DNA of 17,614 nt from Bacillota bacterium. GTDB taxonomy: Bacteria; Bacillota; Clostridia; Oscillospirales; Ruminococcaceae. The stretch covers positions 1 through 17,614 of the forward strand of contig JAEWZG010000136.1 in NCBI GenBank assembly GCA_023395435.1, written 5' to 3'. Positions 1 to 7,328 of this stretch are shown here, one piece after another; the first letter of the stretch is position 1, and every line of letters begins with the position of its first letter. A program made the translations under genes and the position numbers. The notes beneath the pieces are model-generated. The model made no database searches. It was not told where the DNA came from and worked only from the letters and a program-made list of their open reading frames with translations.

Positions 1-83
1 TTTATTAATCTCGGCAAGCCATTGAAAAAGGTAGCATTTGTGGGATTAAGTTCAAAATACAAGAGATATATAAAGAAAAAATC
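1..83. repeat. Left copy of 83-bp terminal direct repeat
   Basis: These 83 bases are identical, in the same orientation, to 17532-17614. Identity runs exactly to both window edges, so the true repeat length cannot be seen. It lies inside the 3' part of a coding frame. Such identity at the two ends of one sequence is expected when an assembler closes a circle or a tandem repeat path. A true flanking duplication is the alternative. Confidence 0.97.
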
Positions 84-144
84 CTTGCCTTTTGTTACTG
101 CTTGCATTGATGATTATGAAAAAGCAAAAGAATGGACAATATAA
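1..144 (+). CDS. C-terminal 47 codons of an unidentified gene (partial)
   Basis: The frame is open from base 1 to a TAA at 142-144 and encodes a basic tail (KYKRYIKKKS) followed by a conserved-looking end, IDDYEKAKEW. It ends directly on a rho-independent terminator, which supports a real gene end. I do not recognise the family. If the window is circular, this fragment is continued upstream by 17451-17531 in the same frame, giving about 74 codons. No ATG, GTG or TTG lies in that frame after the stop at 17448-17450, so even the joined version looks 5'-truncated. It probably does not belong to the polysaccharide operon. Confidence 0.6.
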   Translation, partial: FINLGKPLKKVAFVGLSSKYKRYIKKKSLPFVTACIDDYEKAKEWTI

Positions 145-179
145 AAAAAGCCGACTTTATGTCGGCTTTTTTATTTTTA
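144..179 (+). terminator. Rho-independent terminator of the left-edge gene
   Basis: A perfect 12-bp stem (AAAAAAGCCGAC at 144-155 with GTCGGCTTTTTT at 161-172) closes a TTTAT loop and is followed by further T-rich sequence. The A-rich left arm means it could also terminate transcription arriving on the minus strand. It insulates the left gene fragment from the polysaccharide promoter downstream. Confidence 0.9.
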
Positions 180-181
180 TA

Positions 182-241
182 TTAGTTGTTTTTTGAGTGT
201 TTATCAAGCATTTTCATCATTTCTTCAAGAGTTTTGTTTAT
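182..241 (-). pseudogene. 19-codon remnant of a minus-strand gene
   Basis: On the minus strand a short frame encodes KTLEEMMKMLDKHSKNN, ending in TAA at 184-182 and bounded upstream by an in-frame TAA at 244-242. The composition (charged, helical, no low-complexity AT bias) looks like the C-terminus of a real protein rather than chance. It faces the terminator at 144-179, which would serve it as well. There is no ribosome binding site for the internal ATGs. It is best read as a leftover of a deleted gene, but a chance frame cannot be excluded. Confidence 0.3.
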
Positions 242-244
242 TTA

Positions 245-531
245 AACATATTACATTGTAAATCAAAATATGATATTTGTCTAGTGACAAAAGAATAAAT
301 TCTACACTTTTTAAAAAATATTGGGGGTAGTTCTCAATAATTTATTTTTAATAAATGTGAGACAAGTTACTTATAATACAATATTGCTTAAAATTTTTTA
401 ATAAATACAAAAGCATTATTATGGATTTATTTCTATATAATCTCATTTATTATCAAATATTAATAATTATAATTTGTTTCTTTCTGAAAAAAATAGTATT
501 ATTATAGTATTATTTTTTTGTTTCGTTTTTG
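245..531. other. AT-rich non-coding region upstream of the operon
   Basis: I see no gene in these 287 bases. They are extremely rich in A and T, with stop codons in all frames. The only organised elements are the short direct repeat at 494-513 and the promoter that follows. No riboswitch-like conserved core, JUMPstart/ops motif or tRNA was recognised. The region probably acts as an AT-rich upstream promoter and regulatory segment. Confidence 0.6.
494..513 (+). repeat. Tandem 9-bp direct repeat just upstream of the promoter
   Basis: TAGTATTAT occurs at 494-502 and again at 505-513, an 11-bp period, or about one helical turn. The second copy ends 18 bp before the -35 box at 532. This spacing places both copies on the same DNA face and would suit a dimeric activator or an UP-like element. 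In such AT-rich DNA a chance repeat is also possible. Confidence 0.4.
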
Positions 532-559
532 TTGACATCACTTGAGAGTGTGGTATAAT
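532..559 (+). promoter_or_regulatory. SigA-type promoter of the polysaccharide operon
   Basis: The -35 box is TTGACA (532-537) and the -10 box is TATAAT (554-559), both matching consensus exactly, with a 16-bp spacer. Transcription would start near 566, giving a leader of about 40 nt before the ATG at 606. No other promoter of this quality was noticed between here and 16778, and the genes are nearly contiguous, so it may drive the whole operon. Confidence 0.85.
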
Positions 560-605
560 AAATTAGTTAAGGGTATGTACCTAATAATTTGTGAGGAGTC
601 TTGAT

Positions 606-1622
606 ATGTTTAAAGGAAAAACATTGATGATTACCGGAGGAACCGGAAGTTTTGGAAATGCTGTGTTAAATCGTTTTTTGGATACTGATATCGGAGAAAT
701 TCGTATCTTCTCAAGAGATGAGAAAAAACAGGATGATATGCGTAAGCAATACCATAACGATAAAATCAAATTTCATATAGGTGATGTCAGAGATCTTGCA
801 AGTGTAAAGAATGCAATGTACAATGTTGACTATGTTTTTCACGCAGCAGCCTTGAAGCAGGTGCCAAGCTGCGAATTTTTCCCGATTGAAGCTGTCAAGA
901 CAAATGTACTTGGAACAGATAATGTACTAACTGCTTGCATTGATAACGGAGTTAAGAAAGTTATTTGTCTTTCAACCGATAAGGCTGCTTACCCAATCAA
1001 TGCAATGGGTATTTCAAAAGCCATGATGGAAAAGACGGTTTCAGCAAAGGCAAGAACTGTTAATGCGGAAAATACAACAATTGCCTGCACAAGATACGGG
1101 AATGTGTTATGTTCAAGAGGAAGCGTTGTTCCGCTTTTCATTGACCAAATTAATGCAGGTCTGCCAATAACAATTACAGATCCGAACATGACTAGATTTA
1201 TTATGTCACTTGAGGAAGCAGTTGACCTTGTAATATATGCTTTCCAGAATGCAAATCCTGGTGATTTATTTATTCAAAAGGCTGATTCATCAACAATTGA
1301 TGTACTCGCGAAGGCTGTTGTCGAATTGTTTGGAAAAAATAAGAATGTTGACGTGAAAACAATTGGAACGCGTCATGGCGAAAAGCTTTATGAAACACTT
1401 TTGACAGCTGAAGAAGCTGCTATGGCAGAGGACATGGGCAATTATTTCAGAGTTCCGCTTGATCAGCGTTCTTTGAATTATGAAAAATATCTTGATTTTG
1501 GGAACAAGTCTTTCTCTGAAGTTGAGCCGTATACTTCAAGTTCGGTAAAGCTTCTGTCAGTTGGGGAAGTCAAGACAAAATTATTGAAGCTTGATTATAT
1601 TAAGGAATTACTCAACAAATAA
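606..1622 (+). CDS. capE: CapE/WbjB-type UDP-GlcNAc 4,6-dehydratase/5-epimerase
   Basis: A 338-residue extended SDR enzyme. The nucleotide-binding GGTGSFG motif is at residues 11-17, STDKA is at 123-127, and RYGNV is near 163. The usual YxxxK is MGISK (M134, K138), so the catalytic Tyr is Met. From memory this is typical of the inverting CapE/WbjB/FnlA lineage, not of retaining PseB enzymes; length also fits CapE (about 340). Enzymes of this kind convert UDP-GlcNAc into 4-keto-6-deoxy L-sugar intermediates for L-FucNAc, L-RhaNAc or L-QuiNAc. I chose the ATG at 606 over the in-frame GTG at 591 because GAGGAG (593-598) sits 7 bp upstream of the ATG and overlaps the GTG. It is the first gene after the promoter and likely partners the RmlD-like reductase at 4189. 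Confidence 0.9.
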   Translation: MFKGKTLMITGGTGSFGNAVLNRFLDTDIGEIRIFSRDEKKQDDMRKQYHNDKIKFHIGDVRDLASVKNAMYNVDYVFHAAALKQVPSCEFFPIEAVKTNVLGTDNVLTACIDNGVKKVICLSTDKAAYPINAMGISKAMMEKTVSAKARTVNAENTTIACTRYGNVLCSRGSVVPLFIDQINAGLPITITDPNMTRFIMSLEEAVDLVIYAFQNANPGDLFIQKADSSTIDVLAKAVVELFGKNKNVDVKTIGTRHGEKLYETLLTAEEAAMAEDMGNYFRVPLDQRSLNYEKYLDFGNKSFSEVEPYTSSSVKLLSVGEVKTKLLKLDYIKELLNK

Positions 1623-1640
1623 TAAAGGAGAGGCAATATT

Positions 1641-3065
1641 ATGAATAAAGTAAGGCAGAATTTCTTCACCTCACTTTCATATCAGATTTTCATTTTAATA
1701 CTGTTCATAATTAAAGCAAATCCGTTTCTTAACAGCAGGAGGTTCACAAGCGTTTTAATGGCTGCGGCAGTATTATGCGGCGGTATATATTCTCTTGTAA
1801 TAATTGTTAAAAACAGACAAAAGCTTATAAAAAATATTTATGCATATATCTTAGCTGCATTTATTGGATGCTATTGTATAACTATTTTGGTTAATTATCC
1901 AGTTAGCTTCGGCGAAAATGTTAAAGATATTTTATGGTTCACCATTCAGATTTTCACTTTATTTTTGATTGCTTTTTACTCAAATCAGGAACAGAAAGAC
2001 AAAAATCTGAAAGTTTTGTCTTGGGTATATTTGTGCTTTACTTCGATTTTCGCCTTTATATCAATTTTCTTTGTTTTCCTCAGAAAAGGCGGAGTTGAAT
2101 CTTATGGGAAATGGGGCTTTTTATCGCAACGTTTATTTGGACTTTACAGAAGCCCAAATTATGGCGCGCTGTATTGCGCTATTTCTGTAATTATTGCCGT
2201 TGGATTTTTTAAAGCTTCTTCCAAAAAAATAAGAGTCTTTTTAGTCTTTAATTGTATTGTTAATTTCCTATACATAGTCTATTCCGGCTCAAATACAGGC
2301 AGAACGGCCTTATTTGCGGGTATAATATTATTTCTTATAATGTTAGTTTTGAAATCTAAGGATAGAAAAATTTTAATGCGAAATTTAAGCTATTCCTTCT
2401 GCGTTTTGCTGCTGACAGTATCTTTATTTCAAGCTGTAAAAATTACTTCGGCGAAAATTATTAATCATTCATATAATGGAAATAGCAGTATGACAACCGA
2501 TAGCCTCCCAACAGATAGTGGTGATTTTTCAGATCAAGAAGATATTATTACTTTTGAAAGAACAGATTATGTTGAAGGCAGCGAGTTAGGAAACGGAAGA
2601 ATTATTCATTGGAAAAGGGCGCTGAAAGTATATCCACACTATCCTGTGTTCGGAACATCTTTAAGAGGCTATAACCATGCAGTAAATTCAGTTTTCCCTA
2701 ATGTCAGCAAGATAGAAAAAGCGGTTTCTCTTGAGAATGATTTTATTACACTACTTGTATGTACAGGAGCTGTCGGCTTGGCTATTTTCTTTGTATTTAT
2801 AATAGCCGCGTTGATCAAACTAATAAATTTGATTTATAAATTATTCGTAGACAAGGATTACGAAAATCTGGACAAATTTGCTTATCCTTTGATAATTGTT
2901 TTAATGATAGCTATGTCAGCTGTGTTCACTGATGCAATTGTTTTCACAAATGTTTTGCAGTCTGCCTTATTCTGGATATCTTTAGGCTATATTTTGTCCT
3001 ATAATACTAAAGCTGGAGGGAAAAATGTTGAGGCAATTGCTCGAGAAGAATCTTTACCTAAATAA
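1641..3065 (+). CDS. wzy: O-antigen ligase/polymerase family protein (Wzy-like)
   Basis: A 474-residue membrane protein with about ten or more hydrophobic segments and a large hydrophilic loop around residues 270-365. The loop is followed by ENDFITLLVCTGAVGL, a layout seen in Wzy polymerases and WaaL-type ligases. Further family-like signatures are SGSNTGRTALFAG (215-227) and a loop segment with GNGRIIHW and PVFGTS. The predicted role is polymerisation of lipid-linked repeat units on the outer face of the membrane, using the flippase encoded at 5888 for supply. AAAGGAGAGG precedes the ATG. The 3' end overlaps the next gene by 41 bp. Sequence alone cannot separate polymerase from ligase; Wzy is favoured by the neighbouring Wzx and the Gram-positive style of the window. 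Confidence 0.8.
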   Translation: MNKVRQNFFTSLSYQIFILILFIIKANPFLNSRRFTSVLMAAAVLCGGIYSLVIIVKNRQKLIKNIYAYILAAFIGCYCITILVNYPVSFGENVKDILWFTIQIFTLFLIAFYSNQEQKDKNLKVLSWVYLCFTSIFAFISIFFVFLRKGGVESYGKWGFLSQRLFGLYRSPNYGALYCAISVIIAVGFFKASSKKIRVFLVFNCIVNFLYIVYSGSNTGRTALFAGIILFLIMLVLKSKDRKILMRNLSYSFCVLLLTVSLFQAVKITSAKIINHSYNGNSSMTTDSLPTDSGDFSDQEDIITFERTDYVEGSELGNGRIIHWKRALKVYPHYPVFGTSLRGYNHAVNSVFPNVSKIEKAVSLENDFITLLVCTGAVGLAIFFVFIIAALIKLINLIYKLFVDKDYENLDKFAYPLIIVLMIAMSAVFTDAIVFTNVLQSALFWISLGYILSYNTKAGGKNVEAIAREESLPK

Positions 3066-4170
3066 TTTTTTGCGTTCAATTATAATGCGCAAATTCAATA
3101 ACAGAGTTGAGAAATTCATTGATGAAGCTTCAAAGTACGATTCTATTGGGAATTTTGAGGATTTTCGCGAGTTTATAAAAAACTTTAAGAATGTTTATTC
3201 CAGTGGAATTTTTTCAGTAAAAAAATCTTTCAGCGAAAGTCTATTATATGGGCATATTAATGAGATGTACAATTATGCAGGCCTTGATAAAAAGGACTTT
3301 ATATATTTCCCCATAATGGAGCATGGAATACAGTTTTATATGCAGACAAAAAAAAATCATCCACCGAGAATTTTTCAGGGAGAATATTTTCTTGATGAAT
3401 GGCGCAAGGAATATGTTGGGAATCCTTACTACGTTATAGGACCTTATATTCATTACGCAAGACCATATTATGATAAAGAAACTTTTGACAGAATGAAATC
3501 AGAGCTTGGCAAAACTCTTGTAATCTTCCCGACTCATACTTATGAGTTGGCGGAGAGCAAATATAATGCGACAAAGTTTGTTGATTATGTTATGGACACT
3601 TTGGCGAAGGATTTTGATTCTGTTGTTGTGTGTTCATATTGGGCTGACCTAGACCATGAAATTAACAAGCTTTTTAGTGATAGGGGAGCGAAGATAGTAT
3701 CTGCAGGCTTTCGCGGCGATTATAATTTCATCAGACGATTGAGAACAATAATTGAGCTATCGGATAGTGTTGCCGCAAATTCCCTCGGCACGTTTTTGGG
3801 TTATAGCATATATCTCAAAAAGCCTGTAATTATGTTCAATGGGGACATTGTCAGCAAAATGAAAGATATTAGTGTTTCCGAGCAGATGTCATCTTCAATG
3901 AAAGATATTGAGAATGATTTTATGAAAATATTTTCTCTTGGAAAAGAGCCTTTTTCAGAAGAGCAGATTTCGCTTTGCAACCCATACTGGGGATTTGATA
4001 AGATTAAAACTCCTGAAGAAATAGCAGCTATATTTCAAGTGAATAAGATGATAATCAAGCGTGCACACGGAAGTATAAAAAATATAGGCAAAGCTGCTCA
4101 GAAGGTATATGAAAATGCCAAGCTAAGTGAAATTCAGCATAGAATTCTTAAAGAGGCACTTGCAAAATAG
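3025..4170 (+). CDS. Unrecognised GT-B-like protein, candidate glycosyltransferase
   Basis: A 381-residue soluble-looking protein with no signal peptide or clear membrane span. I cannot assign it to a named family. The C-terminal half reads like a Rossmann-type nucleotide-sugar domain: TLVIFPTHTYE (164-174), DSVVVCSYW (198-206), and then NSLGTFLGY (252-260) followed by KKPVIMF. This resembles the donor-binding strand/loop pattern of GT-B capsule transferases. The N-terminal half holds IMEHGIQFY (97-105) and NHPPR (111-115). GGAGGG at 3015-3020 supports the ATG at 3025, so the gene starts 41 bp inside the polymerase gene and is probably translationally coupled. By elimination it is the best candidate in the window for the transferase using the CMP-nonulosonate donor; this is inference. 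Confidence 0.55.
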   Translation: MLRQLLEKNLYLNNFLRSIIMRKFNNRVEKFIDEASKYDSIGNFEDFREFIKNFKNVYSSGIFSVKKSFSESLLYGHINEMYNYAGLDKKDFIYFPIMEHGIQFYMQTKKNHPPRIFQGEYFLDEWRKEYVGNPYYVIGPYIHYARPYYDKETFDRMKSELGKTLVIFPTHTYELAESKYNATKFVDYVMDTLAKDFDSVVVCSYWADLDHEINKLFSDRGAKIVSAGFRGDYNFIRRLRTIIELSDSVAANSLGTFLGYSIYLKKPVIMFNGDIVSKMKDISVSEQMSSSMKDIENDFMKIFSLGKEPFSEEQISLCNPYWGFDKIKTPEEIAAIFQVNKMIIKRAHGSIKNIGKAAQKVYENAKLSEIQHRILKEALAK

Positions 4171-4188
4171 AAAAAAGGAAATTAAGAA

Positions 4189-5043
4189 ATGAACATATTG
4201 GTTTTGGGTTCGGGCGGAATGCTCGGACATCTCACTACAATTTATTTGCGCGAAAAGGGACATAATGTCAAGGACTTATCATTTCCGAAGGCGGCGTTCA
4301 ACGATAGCTTTGTTTGTAATGTGTGCGACACACAAAAGCTTGCCCAATTTATTGATTATCATGAATTTGATATGATAATTAATTGTATCGCTCTGCTTAT
4401 TCGAGAAAGCGAACAGAATAAATCTCAGGCTGTATATCTGAACAGCTATTTCCCACATTGGCTTGAGAAAAAATATGAGAATACAAAAACCAAAATTGTT
4501 CAGGTCAGCACCGACGGAGTTTTTGGTTCAGGGAAAGCTCCCTTTGACGAGAATGCTCCACAGATGAATACATCATTTTATGCAAGAAGCAAGAGCCTGG
4601 GCGAGCTTGACAACACAAAAGACCTCACCATTAGGTCAAGTTATTTTGGTCCCGATATGAACGAAGGCGGAAAAGGACTTCTTAACTGGTTTCTTTCGCA
4701 AAAGGGTGAAGTCAAGGGTTTTAAAAAAGCGATATTTACAGGGGTTACTTCTCTTGAGTTTGCGAAGTTTGTTGATACAGTCGCATTCAATTCATCTGGG
4801 ATATACAATCTTGGCGCGTCCTCTCCGATCAGCAAATATGATTTACTGAGTGCATTTAAAAAACGATTACAGCTTGATGAAATCAACATTATCGCCGATT
4901 CTGAGTATTCTGTTGATACATCGGTATTAACAAGCAGAAAAGACATTTTGTATAATCAGATAAATTATGATATAATGATAAATGAGCTGTGTGACTACAT
5001 TGAAAATCATAAGGAATACTATCCGCACTACAATCTGAAATAA
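4189..5043 (+). CDS. RmlD-like NAD(P)-dependent sugar-nucleotide reductase
   Basis: A 284-residue SDR protein of the RmlD (dTDP-4-dehydrorhamnose reductase) type. GSGGMLG at 7-13 binds the cofactor, VSTDGVF is at 106-112, and Y131/K135 (YARSK) form the catalytic YxxxK; the length matches RmlD. No RmlA, RmlB or RmlC is present, so dTDP-rhamnose synthesis is unlikely. Together with the CapE-like dehydratase at 606 it would reduce a UDP-4-keto-6-deoxy-L-HexNAc, as in the WbvB/WbvR route to UDP-L-RhaNAc. It lacks the extra C-terminal cupin domain of CapF/FnlB (about 370 aa), which makes a plain L-FucNAc route less likely. AAAGGAAA lies upstream of the ATG. Confidence 0.8.
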   Translation: MNILVLGSGGMLGHLTTIYLREKGHNVKDLSFPKAAFNDSFVCNVCDTQKLAQFIDYHEFDMIINCIALLIRESEQNKSQAVYLNSYFPHWLEKKYENTKTKIVQVSTDGVFGSGKAPFDENAPQMNTSFYARSKSLGELDNTKDLTIRSSYFGPDMNEGGKGLLNWFLSQKGEVKGFKKAIFTGVTSLEFAKFVDTVAFNSSGIYNLGASSPISKYDLLSAFKKRLQLDEINIIADSEYSVDTSVLTSRKDILYNQINYDIMINELCDYIENHKEYYPHYNLK

Positions 5044-5058
5044 ATAGGGGTTGAATTA

Positions 5059-5874
5059 ATGGAATATTCAGTACTGATGTCTGTCTATTTTAAAGAAACT
5101 GCGTCAAATCTTAGAGAAGCAATCGAAAGTATGATGACACAAACCAGTCTGACAAATGATTTTGTGCTTGTTTGCGACGGCAAGCTAACGGAAAAGCTTG
5201 ATGCTGTCATTGATGAATATGTAAGTAAGTATCCAGGAGTATTCAATATAATTCGTATCCCAAAAAATCCTAGCTGGGCAGAAGTTTTAAATATTGGCTT
5301 GAAGAGCTGTAAGAATGAACTGGTTGCGAGAATGGACAGTGACGATATTTCAACTCCAGACCGTTGTGAAAAACAGCTTTTATATTTGCAGAGTCACCCT
5401 GAAGTTGATGTTGTGAGTACATCAATTGGTGAGTTTTCAACTGATTCTACAAAGATTGATAATGTCAGAAGACTTCCTGAAAATAATTCCGATATTGTCG
5501 AGTTTGCAAAATATCGTTGCCCGCTGAATCATGCAACTGTTATTTATAAGAAATCTGCTGTAATCAAAAGCGGTGCCTATCAGCATTTCCCGGCTTATGA
5601 GGATTATCACCTGTGGGTAAGAATGATTATGTCAAATTGTGTGCTTTATAATATGCCTGATGTGCTTTATTTAATGAGAGCAGGCGAGAATCTTTATGCA
5701 AGGCGCGGCGGGTTTAAGTATTTCAAGATTATGTCAAAATTTCGTATGTGGATGTACAGTCAGAAGCTTGTCGGACTTTTCAAAACCTATTATTTGATTG
5801 CTGCAAATGGCGCTGTAATACTAATGCCAAACTCTTTGCGTGGAATGATTTATAAAAAATTACTGAGAAAATAA
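5059..5874 (+). CDS. Family 2 glycosyltransferase (GT-A)
   Basis: A 271-residue protein opening with the GT2 beta-strand YSVLMSVYFKE. The metal/nucleotide-binding DxD is D93-S-D95 (RMDSDD), and the likely catalytic acidic pair is E181-D182 in YEDYHLW. It is expected to transfer a sugar from a UDP-type donor to the lipid-linked repeat unit at the cytoplasmic face of the membrane. The short basic, hydrophobic C-terminus (after about residue 215) may give peripheral membrane contact. AGGGG lies upstream of the ATG, and only 15 bp separates the gene from the reductase. It is the only glycosyltransferase in the window that can be recognised with certainty. Acceptor and sugar specificity cannot be read from sequence. 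Confidence 0.88.
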   Translation: MEYSVLMSVYFKETASNLREAIESMMTQTSLTNDFVLVCDGKLTEKLDAVIDEYVSKYPGVFNIIRIPKNPSWAEVLNIGLKSCKNELVARMDSDDISTPDRCEKQLLYLQSHPEVDVVSTSIGEFSTDSTKIDNVRRLPENNSDIVEFAKYRCPLNHATVIYKKSAVIKSGAYQHFPAYEDYHLWVRMIMSNCVLYNMPDVLYLMRAGENLYARRGGFKYFKIMSKFRMWMYSQKLVGLFKTYYLIAANGAVILMPNSLRGMIYKKLLRK

Positions 5875-5887
5875 GAGGAGATTAAAT

Positions 5888-7306
5888 TTGAGCGAATCTG
5901 TTTTAAAACGCAAGCTCCTGTCCAAAAATGAGAATTACATCACACTTTTGAATATTATCGGCACTCTTATTTATCAGGGAATTAATTTTATACTTACCCC
6001 TTATTTAACGAGAGCGTTGAACATTGAAGGATATGGTATTGTTTCGGTTTATACATCGTGGGTGAATGTGCTTGTGCCGATTGTCAGCTTGACCTCAATG
6101 ACGGTTATCCCTCATATAAAAATGTACATCAACAAAGAGGAACAGCACAAGTATATTTCATCTCTGCTGGGACTTTCGCTGATAGCATTTTTACTTATAT
6201 TTGGTCTGTCGCTAATTTTTCTGCCGCTTCTCGCGTCGGCAATGCAGTTCACTTGGCTTGTGGTAATTTTGCTTTTGCTTCAAAGCTTTGGAATTTCAAC
6301 TGTTAATTTCGCAGTCGCCTATTGCGTGCAGTATCAAAAAACTATATTTCAGTTTTTAATCACGATTTCTCTTTCAATTTTAACAAGCGTAATTTCTATT
6401 TTTCTCATTCAGACAATTTCTGCTGACAGCGAAAAATATATGGGCAGAATTATTGGTTATTCTCTGCCGAATATTGCTGTTGCTGGAGTAATATATTTTT
6501 ATTTTATCAGAAAAAGCAAATCTCTCTTTGACAAAAAGGTCTGGGCTTTTGCATTGCCGATATGTGTGCCGATTATTTTTCATCTTCTGTCAAATGTGCT
6601 TTTGAGCCAGAGCAGCCGCATTATTCTTCAGAAAGCTGTTGGCTTTGAACCAGCCGGAATTTATAGCTTTATATTTACTATTGCCTCGCTTATTTCTGTT
6701 CTGTGGGTTGCAATTAACAACGCATGGGTGCCGATATATTACAAAATGCTAGGTGAAGGCAAGGACGAAGTAATTAAGCAGAGAGGTAAAAGATATCTTT
6801 TCTTTTACACCTCGATATTCTGCGGATTTATGCTAGTTTCTCCTGAAATACTTAGAATAATGGGTGGGAAGGAATACAACAGAGGGATACCTCTTATGCC
6901 ATTAATTTCATTCAGTATGTATTTGATTTTTATGTATTCCTTTTCAATTAATTATAAAACAATCTGCAAGAAAACTATTTCAATTGCGATTGGAACAGTC
7001 ATTTCTGCTGTTGTGAACATAATCGCAAATCTTTTATTAATACCAAAGTTTGAACTGTGGGGAGCAGCAATAGCTACCTTGTTATCATATGTTGTCCTGT
7101 TCATGTTCCACCAGTTCACAGTGAAGGAGAAAGACTATAAATATCATTTTGATATAATGTTTTATGCTCCGGGGGTAATTGCTGCACTGTTATCTATCGC
7201 TGCATTTTATGCATTATTCAATTTGTGGATAGTTAGATGGTTTCTTGCATTTTTAGTTGGCGTGTTCTTATTGCTTAAAATAATAAAACAAAGAGCAATA
7301 TTTTAA
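5888..7306 (+). CDS. wzx: Wzx-type oligosaccharide flippase (MOP superfamily)
   Basis: A 472-residue polytopic membrane protein with about 12-14 hydrophobic segments. It opens with the MOP-family signature around residues 36-58: an LTPYLTRAL stretch, then GYGIVSVYTSW. Such proteins flip undecaprenyl-pyrophosphate-linked repeat units to the outer membrane leaflet for the polymerase encoded at 1641. The start is TTG at 5888, with AAGAGGAG ending 6-7 bp upstream; no ATG offers as good a signal. The gene closes the assembly/export half of the operon and is followed 22 bp later by the sugar-nucleotide block. Confidence 0.9.
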   Translation: MSESVLKRKLLSKNENYITLLNIIGTLIYQGINFILTPYLTRALNIEGYGIVSVYTSWVNVLVPIVSLTSMTVIPHIKMYINKEEQHKYISSLLGLSLIAFLLIFGLSLIFLPLLASAMQFTWLVVILLLLQSFGISTVNFAVAYCVQYQKTIFQFLITISLSILTSVISIFLIQTISADSEKYMGRIIGYSLPNIAVAGVIYFYFIRKSKSLFDKKVWAFALPICVPIIFHLLSNVLLSQSSRIILQKAVGFEPAGIYSFIFTIASLISVLWVAINNAWVPIYYKMLGEGKDEVIKQRGKRYLFFYTSIFCGFMLVSPEILRIMGGKEYNRGIPLMPLISFSMYLIFMYSFSINYKTICKKTISIAIGTVISAVVNIIANLLLIPKFELWGAAIATLLSYVVLFMFHQFTVKEKDYKYHFDIMFYAPGVIAALLSIAAFYALFNLWIVRWFLAFLVGVFLLLKIIKQRAIF

Positions 7307-7328
7307 TACATTTTTGGAGGATTATTTT

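Noticed and set aside
591..605. GTG start five codons upstream of the capE ATG
   Set aside because: The GTG is part of the GTGAGGAG ribosome binding site that serves the ATG at 606.
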